Shown here piece after piece: positions 18,872-28,569 of a stretch of DNA of 64,000 nt. The stretch is from Spirosomataceae bacterium TFI 002 (GTDB taxonomy: Bacteria > Bacteroidota > Bacteroidia > Cytophagales > Spirosomataceae), in the NCBI GenBank assembly GCA_900230115.1, contig LT907983.1, positions 1,426,001 through 1,490,000 on the forward strand, given 5' to 3'. Numbering within the stretch: position 1 is the stretch's first letter; each line of letters opens with the position of its first letter. Under the pieces are notes generated by a model. The model saw only the letters and a program-made list of their open reading frames with translations, had not been told where the DNA came from and did no database searches. The position numbers were made by a program, and so were the translations under genes.

Positions 18872-21800
18872 TTAAAATTGGAAAATTAACCCTGTTGTAA
18901 CTGTTCTGCTTTGAGGATACGACCCTTCATCAACACCTACTCTAAGCCCATCATATGAGTTAACATCTGGGTCGTAACCTGTATAATTGGTCCAAGTAAT
19001 TAAGTTAGAAGCAGTCACATAAGCTTCCAGTTTTGTCATGCCAATTCTGTTGACCAGTTTACTAGGAAGGCTATATCTAAGGTTTACATTTTTAAGTTTT
19101 ATGTAAGAACCATCTTCTACCCAGCGACTTTGGATCCTGCTGTCAGTCTGCATAGGATCATCACGAACTGGCTTAGGAAAGTCTGTAACATCTCCTTGCT
19201 GACGCCATCTATTCAATGCATCGGTAGAAAGGTTGTCATAACGTACCACTGAGTTACGCTGATGATTAATTTCGCTATAAATATCGTTTCCGTAAGCATA
19301 CTGGAAAAAGACATTCAAACTGAAGTTTTTATAAGAGAAATTATTTCCAATACCTCCAAAGAAGTTGGGCTGAGCATCTCCAATAATCTGTCTATCCTGG
19401 GCATCAATGATGTTATCACCATTCAAATCGTCCCAAATAGGATCTCCACCTTTGAATTTCTTCCCTTGAGCTCCGTTAGTGATTCCGTTCACATTATCTT
19501 CATCACTTGCATAAACACCATTGAATTTCCAGCCGTAGAATGTCCCAATAGGAAGGCCTTCTTTAAGAATATGGTATTGACCATTTTGGATAAAACCGTT
19601 TGTAAGCAACTCATCAGGAAGATCAGTTACTCTATTTCGGTTTGTGCTGATGTTAAAGTTTGTACTCCATTGGAACTTACCTACCATATTTCGTGAAGTG
19701 ATAGCAAGCTCAACTCCTTTGTTATCTATGCTGCCGATGTTTTGAGTAATAAAACCAAAACCCGAAGTTCTCGGAATTGGAACATTGAAAAGCAGATCAT
19801 CTGTCTTTTTAGAATAAACATCTGCATTCAAGTAAATTCGGTTTTCAAGAAAAGCAAGGTCAATCCCAGCATTAAACTGTGTCGTTGTTTCCCAAGTTAA
19901 ACCAGCATTCGGCATCACAGAAGGAGCTGCTCCTGGATAATCAAGGTAGTTTGCTCCTACAGCAAATTCACCTTGCGATGTATAATTCCCTATGGCTTCA
20001 TTACCTGTTTGACCAGCACTCAAGCGAATTTTACCATCACTTAAGAAACCTGAGTTTGAGAAAAAGTCTTCGTCAGAGAAACGCCAGCCCACGGAAGCAG
20101 AAGGGAAATACCCGAAACGATTATCAGTACCAAATCTTGACGAACCATCGGCACGTAAATTTGCTTCAAAAAGATACTTACCCTTAAAATCGTAAGATAA
20201 ACGACCGAAATAAGATAACAATGAATGCTCTGTGGTAATATTTACATCTTGGTTAGATATGGTTCCTGCTCCATTCAAGGTCATTATGTTATCACTAGAG
20301 AAGAACTCACCATCTAACCCTGTTCTTTCGTAACTCCAATCTTGGTAGCTAGTTCCTACTAAAGCACCTATGCGGTGATCGCTGATTTGGCGATCGTAAG
20401 TAGCAAATGTTTCATTTCCCCAAGTAAGGTTGTTGACATTTCTAACTTCTCCTGAGTTAAAACCTGGACGGTAATCAAGAACGGTAGGAAGGAATGCATC
20501 CTCTTTCATGGATACAAAATCAAGATTGAAATTAGTCCTAACATTAAGACCATCAATAACCTGATATTCTAAATATTGACTACCGATGATACGGTTGCTT
20601 TTATTAAGATTTGTTGCCAAAGTAGCCAAACCTACAGGGTTTCTTTTACCGAATTGGTACCCATTAAGCGAACCATCAGGCAAGTACATTGAGTATGTTG
20701 GAGGTCTAATCAATAGCTCGCGGACTACACTCCTGTTTCCACTCCCACCTGCGTTAATTCTACTATTTACACCATTGGTATAAGAAAGGCTTTGACCAAT
20801 CTTTAACTTATCTGTTGCATTAAAATCTACATTAATTCTTGATGAAATTCTTTTATAATTAGAATTCAGGATAACACCGTCTTGATCTAAAAACGATGAA
20901 CTCCATGCGTATTTCACATTATCTGCCCCACCTTGTATCGATAGGTCAACTTTGTTTTGCTGAGCCATTCTGAATAACTCATCTTGCCAATCTACATCGC
21001 CATTATTTTTAGCATTTAATGAATCTAGAATCGTATAATTTACCTCAGTTGGAACATCCATATTAAGGTAAGAGTCAATAATTACATCTCTATATTGGCT
21101 AGCGTTCAGTACACTTAACTTTCTTGTAACTTCACTAAAACCAGTACTTACATTCAAGTTAATATTTGCTTTGCCTGATTTACCTCTTTTAGTGGTAATC
21201 ATTACCACCCCATTGGCAGCTCTAGAACCGTATATAGCCGTAGATGCAGCATCTTTTAACACTTCAATAGATTCAATATCCAAAGGATTGATATCTGCTA
21301 AAGGATTAAGACCAAAGTTTTCTGAGCCATTCAAAGAAGAAAGAGAATTCGACTCAATGGGCACACCATCTACTACATATAATGGAGAGTTTCCTGAATT
21401 AAGCGATGAATTACCTCTCACTCGGATTGTCATTCCACCACCTGGTGCTCCAGAATTGGAAGTAACTTGAACCCCAGCCGCTCTACCTTGCAACATTGAG
21501 ATAGGATCTTGCACATTGGTTTCGGAAATTTCATCTCCACCAACTGAGACAATAGAGCCTGTCAAGTTTCGCTTTTCTTTTTTACCATAACCTATCACAA
21601 CCATTTGGTCTAGCTGATTGGTATAAGGCACTAAGTTAAAATTGAGCTCAGATTGATTCCCAACTCGCATTTCCATTTCTTCATACCCTATAAAGGACAC
21701 TACCAAAATTGCATCTGCGGAATTTACAGGAACACTGTATTTACCATTTACGTCTGCAATAACTCCAATTGTTGTTCCCTTGAGCCTAACACTGGCACCT

Positions 21801-21967
21801 ATAAGGGCTTCACCATTTTTGCTATCCAAAACTTTACCGGAGACGGTAGTTTTTTGCGTAAAACCCTCAAACCCAAAACACAAAATTACCGCCACTATTG
21901 ACAGGAACTTTGCTACCCTTGAATTCTTACCTCCTTTCGTGAGATTCGTTTCGTTTATTTTATTCAT
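18872..21967 (-). CDS. SusC/RagA family TonB-linked outer-membrane transporter
   Basis: A 1031-residue TonB-dependent importer for glycan oligomers. Order: signal peptide ending near GFTQ, CarboxypepD_reg-like domain (VSGKVLDSKNGEALIGASVR), plug with the SusC signature around VVIGYGKKEKRNLTGSIV and a DGVPIES segment, then a long beta-barrel ending in aromatic LIFQF. First gene of the minus-strand locus. Start ATG 21967 lies about 45 bases from the predicted transcription start, downstream of a TACATTTG -7 box and a LacI-type palindrome, so repression by the divergent LacI protein is likely. Confidence 0.97.
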   Translation of the reverse strand: MNKINETNLTKGGKNSRVAKFLSIVAVILCFGFEGFTQKTTVSGKVLDSKNGEALIGASVRLKGTTIGVIADVNGKYSVPVNSADAILVVSFIGYEEMEMRVGNQSELNFNLVPYTNQLDQMVVIGYGKKEKRNLTGSIVSVGGDEISETNVQDPISMLQGRAAGVQVTSNSGAPGGGMTIRVRGNSSLNSGNSPLYVVDGVPIESNSLSSLNGSENFGLNPLADINPLDIESIEVLKDAASTAIYGSRAANGVVMITTKRGKSGKANINLNVSTGFSEVTRKLSVLNASQYRDVIIDSYLNMDVPTEVNYTILDSLNAKNNGDVDWQDELFRMAQQNKVDLSIQGGADNVKYAWSSSFLDQDGVILNSNYKRISSRINVDFNATDKLKIGQSLSYTNGVNSRINAGGSGNRSVVRELLIRPPTYSMYLPDGSLNGYQFGKRNPVGLATLATNLNKSNRIIGSQYLEYQVIDGLNVRTNFNLDFVSMKEDAFLPTVLDYRPGFNSGEVRNVNNLTWGNETFATYDRQISDHRIGALVGTSYQDWSYERTGLDGEFFSSDNIMTLNGAGTISNQDVNITTEHSLLSYFGRLSYDFKGKYLFEANLRADGSSRFGTDNRFGYFPSASVGWRFSDEDFFSNSGFLSDGKIRLSAGQTGNEAIGNYTSQGEFAVGANYLDYPGAAPSVMPNAGLTWETTTQFNAGIDLAFLENRIYLNADVYSKKTDDLLFNVPIPRTSGFGFITQNIGSIDNKGVELAITSRNMVGKFQWSTNFNISTNRNRVTDLPDELLTNGFIQNGQYHILKEGLPIGTFYGWKFNGVYASDEDNVNGITNGAQGKKFKGGDPIWDDLNGDNIIDAQDRQIIGDAQPNFFGGIGNNFSYKNFSLNVFFQYAYGNDIYSEINHQRNSVVRYDNLSTDALNRWRQQGDVTDFPKPVRDDPMQTDSRIQSRWVEDGSYIKLKNVNLRYSLPSKLVNRIGMTKLEAYVTASNLITWTNYTGYDPDVNSYDGLRVGVDEGSYPQSRTVTTGLIFQF

Positions 21968-22018
21968 AAATCAAAAGTTGAAATATTTTTCATTAAGTGC
22001 TTTAAACAAGCAATGATC

Positions 22019-22026
22019 CAAATGTA
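22019..22026 (-). promoter_or_regulatory. -7 promoter element of the SusC operon
   Basis: On the minus strand this reads TACATTTG, a perfect match to the Bacteroidota TAnnTTTG element. About 19-20 bases upstream an ATTG/TTGC sits inside the palindrome at 22042-22061 and would serve as a weak -33 element, so operator and promoter overlap. Confidence 0.7.
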
Positions 22027-22041
22027 TAATTTATATTTAAT

Positions 22042-22061
22042 TTGTGCAATCGATTGCACAA
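22042..22061. promoter_or_regulatory. 20-bp perfect palindrome, LacI-type operator
   Basis: TTGTGCAATCGATTGCACAA is exactly self-complementary with a central CG, the classical form of LacI/GalR-family operators. It lies between the SusC start and the divergent LacI gene, over the predicted -33 region of the SusC promoter. A bound repressor would block polymerase. It is about 150 bases from the LacI start and could also give autoregulation. Confidence 0.82.
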
Positions 22062-22211
22062 TAATTTATGCTATATATCCCAACTTCTTTAAAATCGCTA
22101 TTGATTCTCCATCCTTTTAGTATATTTAGGACTCAAAAGTCAATTTATTGTACTTTTTACCTCAGAATACCTGAAATTCAACCACCACGACCTATGTAAT
22201 CGTTTGTCAAA

Positions 22212-23246
22212 ATGACTATAAAAAATTCAAGAACAACCTTAAAGGATTTGGCAAAAGAGCTTAAATTTTCCACATCCACTATTTCAAGAGCCTTATCCAA
22301 CCACCCTGGCATTAGCAAAGCCACTACTAAACTTATTCAGAAAAAAGCCGAAGAATTGGGTTTTATCCCGAACTCTATCGCTGCTAGCTTTAGAAAGAAA
22401 AAAACTCGTTCTATAGGGATAATAGTGCCTAAAATCGACATATACTTCCATTCACTGGTTATTAGTGGTATTGAAGATTATGCATATAACTGCGAATACA
22501 ACGTAACAATATTTCAATCTAAAGACTCTTTCAAGCGAGAAAAGGAGATTGTAGACATTTTACAAAACAGAATGGTTGAAGGAGTAATTGTCTGCTTATC
22601 GAATGAAACCAAGACTTACAATCACTTTAAGAAATTTGTAAAATATGGGGTTCCCTTAATTTTCTACGATCGAGTACCGGCAAATTTTGATGCTAACAAA
22701 GTCATTATCAATGATTTTGAATCAGCTTTCGTTGCAACTGAGCACTTGATTAAAGGTGGCTGTCGAAGGATAGGACATATTGCTGGTAATCAATCAACTG
22801 ACATTTTCAAAGCAAGGCTGCATGGCTACAAAGAGGCATTACGAAAATATGACCTAGAAATAGACCCCACATTAATTTACGAAACAAAAAACCTTTCTTA
22901 TGAAGAAGGTGTAGACTGTGCTAGGAAACTTATCAATATGGAACATCGACCAGATGGACTATTTTGTGCAAACGATTACACAGCAATTAGTGCAATTCAA
23001 GTTTTTCAAAAAGCGAAAATAAAAATACCTGAGGATATTGCCATTGTTGGCTTTAGTAATTACCCAATTTCCAAAATCATAGAACCTAACCTCACATCAG
23101 TAAACGATCAAGCCTATCTAATGGGAAAGGCTGCAGCCAAATTACTAATCAGGCAAATAGAAGATGAAGAGGGGCCTGCATATTTTGAAACTGTAACATT
23201 GAAAACGGAATTAATTGTTCGTCAATCTACTCGAGCGATTGTCTAA
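22212..23246 (+). CDS. LacI family transcriptional regulator of the amino-sugar locus
   Basis: A 344-residue DNA-binding regulator. The N-terminal helix-turn-helix (TLKDLAKELKFSTSTISRAL) and hinge (NSIAASFR) are canonical, and a periplasmic-binding-protein-like effector domain follows (SIGIIVPKID, LIFYDRVPANFD, PDGLFCANDYTA, IVGFSNYP). It is divergent from SusC across a 20-bp palindrome. The effector is probably an amino sugar or its phosphate, inferred from the regulated genes. A strong hairpin terminator follows the stop. Confidence 0.93.
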   Translation: MTIKNSRTTLKDLAKELKFSTSTISRALSNHPGISKATTKLIQKKAEELGFIPNSIAASFRKKKTRSIGIIVPKIDIYFHSLVISGIEDYAYNCEYNVTIFQSKDSFKREKEIVDILQNRMVEGVIVCLSNETKTYNHFKKFVKYGVPLIFYDRVPANFDANKVIINDFESAFVATEHLIKGGCRRIGHIAGNQSTDIFKARLHGYKEALRKYDLEIDPTLIYETKNLSYEEGVDCARKLINMEHRPDGLFCANDYTAISAIQVFQKAKIKIPEDIAIVGFSNYPISKIIEPNLTSVNDQAYLMGKAAAKLLIRQIEDEEGPAYFETVTLKTELIVRQSTRAIV

Positions 23247-23254
23247 AACAAAAA

Positions 23255-23276
23255 AGAGCGGCTTTTCAGCCGCTCT
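23255..23276. terminator. Bidirectional terminator between lacI-type gene and peptidase gene
   Basis: AGAGCGGC (23255-23262) and GCCGCTCT (23269-23276) form an 8-bp GC-rich stem with a TTTTCA loop. An A run precedes it on the plus strand, so on the minus strand a T run follows the stem, ending transcription from the peptidase side as well. Confidence 0.8.
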
Positions 23277-23301
23277 ATCTAATCTCTTAAATTTCCACTT
23301 A

Positions 23302-25506
23302 TCAACGATCTCTAGGACCTGGAGGGCAATGTTGCTTCAGGTAATTCGTAAATAATGTGTTTAAATGTCTTCTAGTCCCTTCTCCTTCATATATTCCATG
23401 TGAACGATTAGGATAAGGCATAAACTGAAATTGCTTGTTGTGCTTAATCAATTCATTGACAAGCATTTCTGCATTTTGATAATGAACATTGTCATCACCA
23501 GTTCCATGTATATAAAGCAAGTTACCTTTTAAGTTCTTTGCATGCGTGATTGGCGAACCATCTACAAAGCCATCTAAATCTCCTGGAGGTACACCCATGT
23601 AACGCTCTTGGTAAATATTGTCATAAGATAATTGATTTCCCACCGCTGCAACAGAAATTCCTGTTTGATACAAATCTGGATATTGAAAAAGCAAGTTTAA
23701 TGTAGTGCTTCCTCCTCCACTCCAGCCATGTACAGCAATGCGATCGGCATCAACATATGGATATTTCTCAATGATCTTTTTACAAGCCATAGCTTGGTCA
23801 CGAATGTTTATAATTCCAATGTTTTTATAAATCGACTTTCTCCACTCACGACCTTTGGGAGCTGGACTTCCTCTACCATCAACTGATATATAGATATAAC
23901 CATCGGCAGCCATGTTACCATTGTATAAGCCATTCTTACCAGCACCATACGTATTTCTTGAAGTTTGACCTGCAGGCTCTGCATACACATAAAAAACAGT
24001 TGCATATTTTTTACTTGGGTCAAAATTGTCAGGCTTTGCTATCCAACCTTGCATGGTTACACCATCTTCGGTAGTAACTTCAAAGAAGCTTACATTAGAA
24101 TTTGCTTTTGCATCAGCTGAAATTTTACTTGACACTCCTCCGTCAGTAGATAATGAGCTGTGATCTCCAAGTTTTACCCATTCTTTACTTCGTCTGGTAT
24201 AATAATTTTGAAAACTATGTTCCGCATACATTCCATTTGGAGAAATATCATAACTGTGCGAACCAACTTGATTTGCTGGTGAAACCTTTTGAGCAACACC
24301 TTTTTTCATTACGCTTATACTATACAAATAACTCTCGGTAGAGCTTTCAGGTGAAGCTATAAAATATAATAGATCACTAGCAGGAACATAAACCAAAGGC
24401 TTGATCACATCATATGCACCGTCTGTAACTAGTACTTCATTCTTTCCATTGGCAGTAACCTTATATACATGGTTCCAGCCATCTTTTTCACTTACCCACA
24501 AAAATTCCTTTCCACCATTGATCCATTCCCATCCAGCTGGATTGGTATCGTGCCATGTAGTGCGAACATCAACCCAAGCAGGATCACTTTCTTCGTGAAA
24601 CAAAGTTGCTTTTCCCGACTTTGCATTTCCATAAAACAACTTCGAAGTATTTTGCTTTCTATTGAGTTGCTGTAAAATAATCGTGTTCTTCTCGCTCGTC
24701 CATTCCATGCGAGGTATGTAATGTTGTTTTTGATCACCAGGTACATCTATCCAAGTAGTCTTAGTTGTATTCACATCTATCACTCCAATTCTTACTGCAG
24801 ATGGAGCCTCTCCTACTTTTGGATATTCGATAGGAATGGGCTCAGAGTAAATATTGTCAGTATTATTAATCATGTAAAAGTTCTTGATGTCTGTTGCATC
24901 CACTTGCCAATAAGCAATACACTTACTATCTGGACTCCATCTGAAACCATCGTAGCATGAAAACTCTTCTTCATATGCCCAGTCAAAAGTTCCATTAATA
25001 AGTCTTGGCTTTCCATCAGAGTTTGTAAGCGGCTTAATTTCACCTGTCGAAAGGTTTTCTAAATAAATATTACGGTTACTTACATAAGCTGCCATAGAAG
25101 CATCAGGCGATAGCTTGGCAAACATTAACGAAGTAGCTGGCAAGGACTTACCTAATTGCTTCAAGGCTTTAGTTTTAAGATCATAAACCCAAAAGTCTCC
25201 TCTAGTTTTATATCTCCATACTTTTTGTCCATTTGTAAAAAGTATAAGCTTGGTGTAGTCTTCGGTAAAAGTAAAATCTTCAATCTCAAGAACAGTTGTT
25301 GAGTTTGCAGGGGCAATAGAAGTACCTTCTAATACTATTTTGACACTTTGAGAAGGGATGTCGAACTGTACGATATTACCTTTTTCTAAGTAATATGTTG
25401 CATTTCCCTCTTTTGACCACTTAGTTCCGTAGCCCGGTTGTGCAAATGAAGAAAAGGTAAAAACAGTCAATAATGTAATTATTGCTACAAAACGGTTCAA
25501 TTTCAT
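23302..25506 (-). CDS. S9 family dipeptidyl peptidase (DPP-IV-like)
   Basis: A 734-residue exported serine peptidase that removes N-terminal dipeptides, usually with Pro or Ala in second position. A signal peptide ends near SFAQ. The N-terminal beta-propeller contains FSCYDGFRWSPDSKCIAYW, and the region FDWAYEEEF carries the Glu-Glu pair that holds the substrate amino end in DPP-IV. The C-terminal alpha/beta-hydrolase has the nucleophile in GWSGGGS, the Asp in HGTGDDNVHYQ and the His in NRSHGIYEG. It stands alone between a terminator and the divergent pnt operon. Likely periplasmic peptide utilisation. Confidence 0.95.
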   Translation of the reverse strand: MKLNRFVAIITLLTVFTFSSFAQPGYGTKWSKEGNATYYLEKGNIVQFDIPSQSVKIVLEGTSIAPANSTTVLEIEDFTFTEDYTKLILFTNGQKVWRYKTRGDFWVYDLKTKALKQLGKSLPATSLMFAKLSPDASMAAYVSNRNIYLENLSTGEIKPLTNSDGKPRLINGTFDWAYEEEFSCYDGFRWSPDSKCIAYWQVDATDIKNFYMINNTDNIYSEPIPIEYPKVGEAPSAVRIGVIDVNTTKTTWIDVPGDQKQHYIPRMEWTSEKNTIILQQLNRKQNTSKLFYGNAKSGKATLFHEESDPAWVDVRTTWHDTNPAGWEWINGGKEFLWVSEKDGWNHVYKVTANGKNEVLVTDGAYDVIKPLVYVPASDLLYFIASPESSTESYLYSISVMKKGVAQKVSPANQVGSHSYDISPNGMYAEHSFQNYYTRRSKEWVKLGDHSSLSTDGGVSSKISADAKANSNVSFFEVTTEDGVTMQGWIAKPDNFDPSKKYATVFYVYAEPAGQTSRNTYGAGKNGLYNGNMAADGYIYISVDGRGSPAPKGREWRKSIYKNIGIINIRDQAMACKKIIEKYPYVDADRIAVHGWSGGGSTTLNLLFQYPDLYQTGISVAAVGNQLSYDNIYQERYMGVPPGDLDGFVDGSPITHAKNLKGNLLYIHGTGDDNVHYQNAEMLVNELIKHNKQFQFMPYPNRSHGIYEGEGTRRHLNTLFTNYLKQHCPPGPRDR

Positions 25507-25572
25507 AAGGGTTTAGTTTGTTGTTGCTAATCAATTGCAATTTAAGAAAAAACCATGTCTAGTTAAAAGACA

Positions 25573-25602
25573 TTTGTTTTTAGGTAGGAATTCCTAAATT
25601 TG
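25573..25602 (+). promoter_or_regulatory. Promoter of the pnt operon
   Basis: TTTG at 25573-25576, an 18-base spacer, then TAAATTTG at 25595-25602: both elements match the Bacteroidota consensus. The start of transcription would fall near 25608, about 30 bases before the pntAA ATG. Confidence 0.75.
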
Positions 25603-25639
25603 AACCCAAATTCTACCTCTGTATTTAACTGAAAAGAAA

Positions 25640-26764
25640 ATGAAAATTGGAGTGCTGAAGGAGCATAAACCTTCGGAAAAACGTGTTGCACTAACCCCTG
25701 ATGTTGCCAAACAATTAATCAAAAAGGGATTTGAAGTACTCATTGAACAAGATGCAGGTCTAGCATCAGCTTTCACAAATGATGCCTATAAATCGGTAGA
25801 TGCCGCTGTTTCCACCAAAGAACAGGTACTAAACTGTGATGTAGTATTAAAAGTTAATGCTCCTACCCTAGCCGAAGCCAACGAACTTAAAGATGGCTGC
25901 ATTTTACTTTCATTTCTTTACGCATATACAATTCCAGAAGTTGTTGAAGTTCTAGAGAAGAAAAAAATCTCTTCTTTTGCAATGGATGCTGTTCCTAGAA
26001 TTTCAAGAGCACAAAAAATGGACGCCTTGAGTTCTCAAGCTAACTTAGCTGGCTACAAAGCTGTACTCCTTGGAGCAAACCAATTGGGCAAAATATTCCC
26101 TCTAATGATGACTGCAGCAGGTACCATCACACCTTCAAGAGTGCTTATATTTGGAGCTGGAGTGGCAGGCCTACAAGCCGTTGCCACCGCCAAGAGACTC
26201 GGTGCAGTGGTAGAGGTTACGGATGTGAGACCAGAAACCAAAGAGCAAGTAGAATCGCTCGGAGGTAGATTTATAGAAGTAGAAGGAATGGCAGAAAACG
26301 TCACAGAAGGCGGTTATGCTAAAGAAGTTTCAGCAGAATTCCTTGCCAAGCAAAAAGCCCTGATCGAAGATAAAATCAAAGAGGCAGATTTAGTAATTAC
26401 CACCGCATTGGTAATGGGTAAAAAAGCACCTGTGCTAGTTACTGCCAAGATGGTGGAGTCTATGAAAGAAGGTGCTGTTATCGTTGACATGGCTGTAGAA
26501 AGTGGTGGCAACTGCGAACTTTCAGAAAAAGAAACAGTGTGCGTAAAGCACGGAGTAAGTATCATTGGCTATTCTAATTTGCCAGCAATGCTCTCAACCA
26601 ATGCAAGTCAGTTATATGCTGTAAACATTTCTACTCTTTTACTTCACTTGGCCGATAAAGATGGCTTCAAATGGGAAATGGAAGAAGAAATTACTAAAGG
26701 TAGCCTCATCACGCATGAAGGAACTTTAGTGCATGAATTCGCAAAGAAAATATTGAACAGATAA
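25640..26764 (+). CDS. pntAA: NAD(P) transhydrogenase subunit alpha, part 1
   Basis: Domain I of proton-translocating transhydrogenase, which moves hydride between NADH and NADP+ using the proton gradient. 374 residues; resembles alanine dehydrogenase. Seen: N-terminal GVLKEHKPSEKRVALTPD, a Rossmann motif IFGAGVAGLQAVATA, and a VEVTDVRPET segment after it. It heads a three-gene operon with pntAB (12-base gap) and pntB (25-base gap), the split alpha arrangement common outside enterobacteria. A consensus promoter lies just upstream. Confidence 0.95.
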   Translation: MKIGVLKEHKPSEKRVALTPDVAKQLIKKGFEVLIEQDAGLASAFTNDAYKSVDAAVSTKEQVLNCDVVLKVNAPTLAEANELKDGCILLSFLYAYTIPEVVEVLEKKKISSFAMDAVPRISRAQKMDALSSQANLAGYKAVLLGANQLGKIFPLMMTAAGTITPSRVLIFGAGVAGLQAVATAKRLGAVVEVTDVRPETKEQVESLGGRFIEVEGMAENVTEGGYAKEVSAEFLAKQKALIEDKIKEADLVITTALVMGKKAPVLVTAKMVESMKEGAVIVDMAVESGGNCELSEKETVCVKHGVSIIGYSNLPAMLSTNASQLYAVNISTLLLHLADKDGFKWEMEEEITKGSLITHEGTLVHEFAKKILNR

Positions 26765-26776
26765 ACCACTAAAATC

Positions 26777-27064
26777 ATGGGTATAGAAGCATTAATCATC
26801 TTATTATTCGTCTTAGTTTTAGCAAGTTTTTTGGGCTTTGAGCTCATCGCAAAAGTGCCACCTACATTGCACACACCACTTATGTCTGGTAGTAATGCAA
26901 TTTCTGGTATTGCCATGGTAGGGGCAGTCATTGCTTGTGATCAAATGGGCTTTTCCTCATTGAGCAAATGGTGCGGAATGTTAGCACTTGTTTTAGCAAC
27001 AATCAATGTGGTTGGTGGCTATGCAGTTACCGATCGAATGCTAAAAATGTTTAAAAAGAAATAA
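26777..27064 (+). CDS. pntAB: NAD(P) transhydrogenase subunit alpha, part 2
   Basis: A 95-residue membrane subunit carrying part of domain II of the transhydrogenase. Three hydrophobic helices are visible (IEALIILLFVLVLASFLGFE, then MSGSNAISGIAMVGAVI, then GMLALVLATINVVGGYAV). The PPTLHTPLMSGSNAISG motif is diagnostic for the family. It sits between the other two subunit genes with short spacers. Confidence 0.95.
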   Translation: MGIEALIILLFVLVLASFLGFELIAKVPPTLHTPLMSGSNAISGIAMVGAVIACDQMGFSSLSKWCGMLALVLATINVVGGYAVTDRMLKMFKKK

Positions 27065-27089
27065 CCCCAAATACAAGACTCACAAAGAC

Positions 27090-28475
27090 ATGAATATATT
27101 AATACAATTAGCATATTTGGCATCGGCAATTCTCTTTATTCTTGGGATAAAGAAAATGAACAAAACCAAAGAAGCCCGTAGCGGAAACCAACTATCGGCA
27201 GTGGGAATGTTCATTGCTGTTTTAGCAACGGTGGTACAAGTAGATCTCCTTACTCTACCCGAAATAATCGCCTGTATGGTGATAGGTGGAGGGATAGGCT
27301 GGTACATTTCTTCGAAAGTAGAAATGACTCAAATGCCAGAAATGGTAGCCCTTTTCAATGGTTTTGGTGGATTAGCTTCTCTCGGAGTAGCCTTTTCCGA
27401 CTTTTGGTTCAAAACTCAAGAACAACAAGAATTTGTAGGCGGAATTGTAGGTACAAGTGCGGCTCTAGGAATGTTTATTGGAGGTATCACTTTCACAGGT
27501 TCCATAGTTGCTTTCTTAAAACTGAACGGAAAAATATCGGGAAATGCGATCACATTCAAAGGTCAGCATTTTATCAATTTGGTACTTTTCATTGTTGCCG
27601 TTATAATGGCAGTGAGTAGTATCGTTCTACAAGCAAACCCTATTTTTGTATTGGCTTTGGTTGTATTGGCTACCTTACTAGGAATACTAACAGTAATTCC
27701 GATTGGTGGTGCAGATATGCCAGTGGTAATCTCCTTGCTTAATAGCTATTCAGGAATGGCTGCCTGTGCAACGGGGTTCGTCTTACAAAACAACGTACTT
27801 ATTGTGTCAGGTGCCTTGGTAGGTGCGTCAGGAATTATTTTGACCCAAATCATGTGTAAGGCCATGAACCGCTCCTTGATCAATGTACTACTTGGTGGCT
27901 TTGGACAAGCTCCTTCGGCAATTGCAGCTGATGGCCCAGAAATGGTAGTAAAGGAAGTAGGTGCAGAAGAGGCTGCAATGCTATTTGATTCAGCATCATC
28001 TGTAATAGTTGTTCCTGGATACGGAATGGCAGTTGCTCAGGCACAGCATGCGATCAGAGAACTAATGGAGCAGTGCGAAAAAAGAAAAATAGATTTCAGA
28101 TTTGCTATTCACCCAGTAGCGGGTAGAATGCCAGGTCACATGAACGTACTTTTGGCCGAAGCAAATATCCCTTATGACAAACTCATAGAAATGGACCAAA
28201 TCAATGACGACTTTGGAAATACCGATCTTGTTTTTGTTGTTGGAGCCAATGATGTTGTAAACCCAGCTGCCAATACAAACCCAGAAAGTCCAATTTATGG
28301 CATGCCAGTACTTAATGCATACAAAGCTCAAACAGTTATTGTGAGTAAGCGTAGCATGGGTAAAGGGTATGCAGGAATCGAAAACGAACTATTTGGCTAT
28401 CCAAATTGCTTAATGCTTTTTGGTGATGCAAAACAGTCGATCACTACGGTAGTGAATGAGATGAAAGAGATGTAA
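27090..28475 (+). CDS. pntB: NAD(P) transhydrogenase subunit beta
   Basis: 461 residues: an N-terminal membrane domain with eight or nine helices forming the proton channel, then cytoplasmic domain III that binds NADP(H). Domain III features are clear: VVPGYGMAVAQAQHA, HPVAGRMPGHMNVLLAEA, VFVVGANDVVNPAA and SKRSMGKGYAGIENELF. Completes the pnt operon. The enzyme generally supplies NADPH for biosynthesis and peroxide defence, and a glutathione peroxidase gene follows 94 bases later. Confidence 0.96.
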   Translation: MNILIQLAYLASAILFILGIKKMNKTKEARSGNQLSAVGMFIAVLATVVQVDLLTLPEIIACMVIGGGIGWYISSKVEMTQMPEMVALFNGFGGLASLGVAFSDFWFKTQEQQEFVGGIVGTSAALGMFIGGITFTGSIVAFLKLNGKISGNAITFKGQHFINLVLFIVAVIMAVSSIVLQANPIFVLALVVLATLLGILTVIPIGGADMPVVISLLNSYSGMAACATGFVLQNNVLIVSGALVGASGIILTQIMCKAMNRSLINVLLGGFGQAPSAIAADGPEMVVKEVGAEEAAMLFDSASSVIVVPGYGMAVAQAQHAIRELMEQCEKRKIDFRFAIHPVAGRMPGHMNVLLAEANIPYDKLIEMDQINDDFGNTDLVFVVGANDVVNPAANTNPESPIYGMPVLNAYKAQTVIVSKRSMGKGYAGIENELFGYPNCLMLFGDAKQSITTVVNEMKEM

Positions 28476-28569
28476 ATTTATGCTTGATTCAATTAGTTAA
28501 TTGAGCCAAAAAGAAAAGGTTTTCAAAACAAATTACGTTACGAATTGTATTCAATTTATAAGCTAACGT

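Noticed and set aside
28480-28515. Hairpin after pntB (TCAATTA...TAATTGA)
   Set aside because: It is AT-only with almost no loop and no T run, so it is a weak terminator candidate at best.
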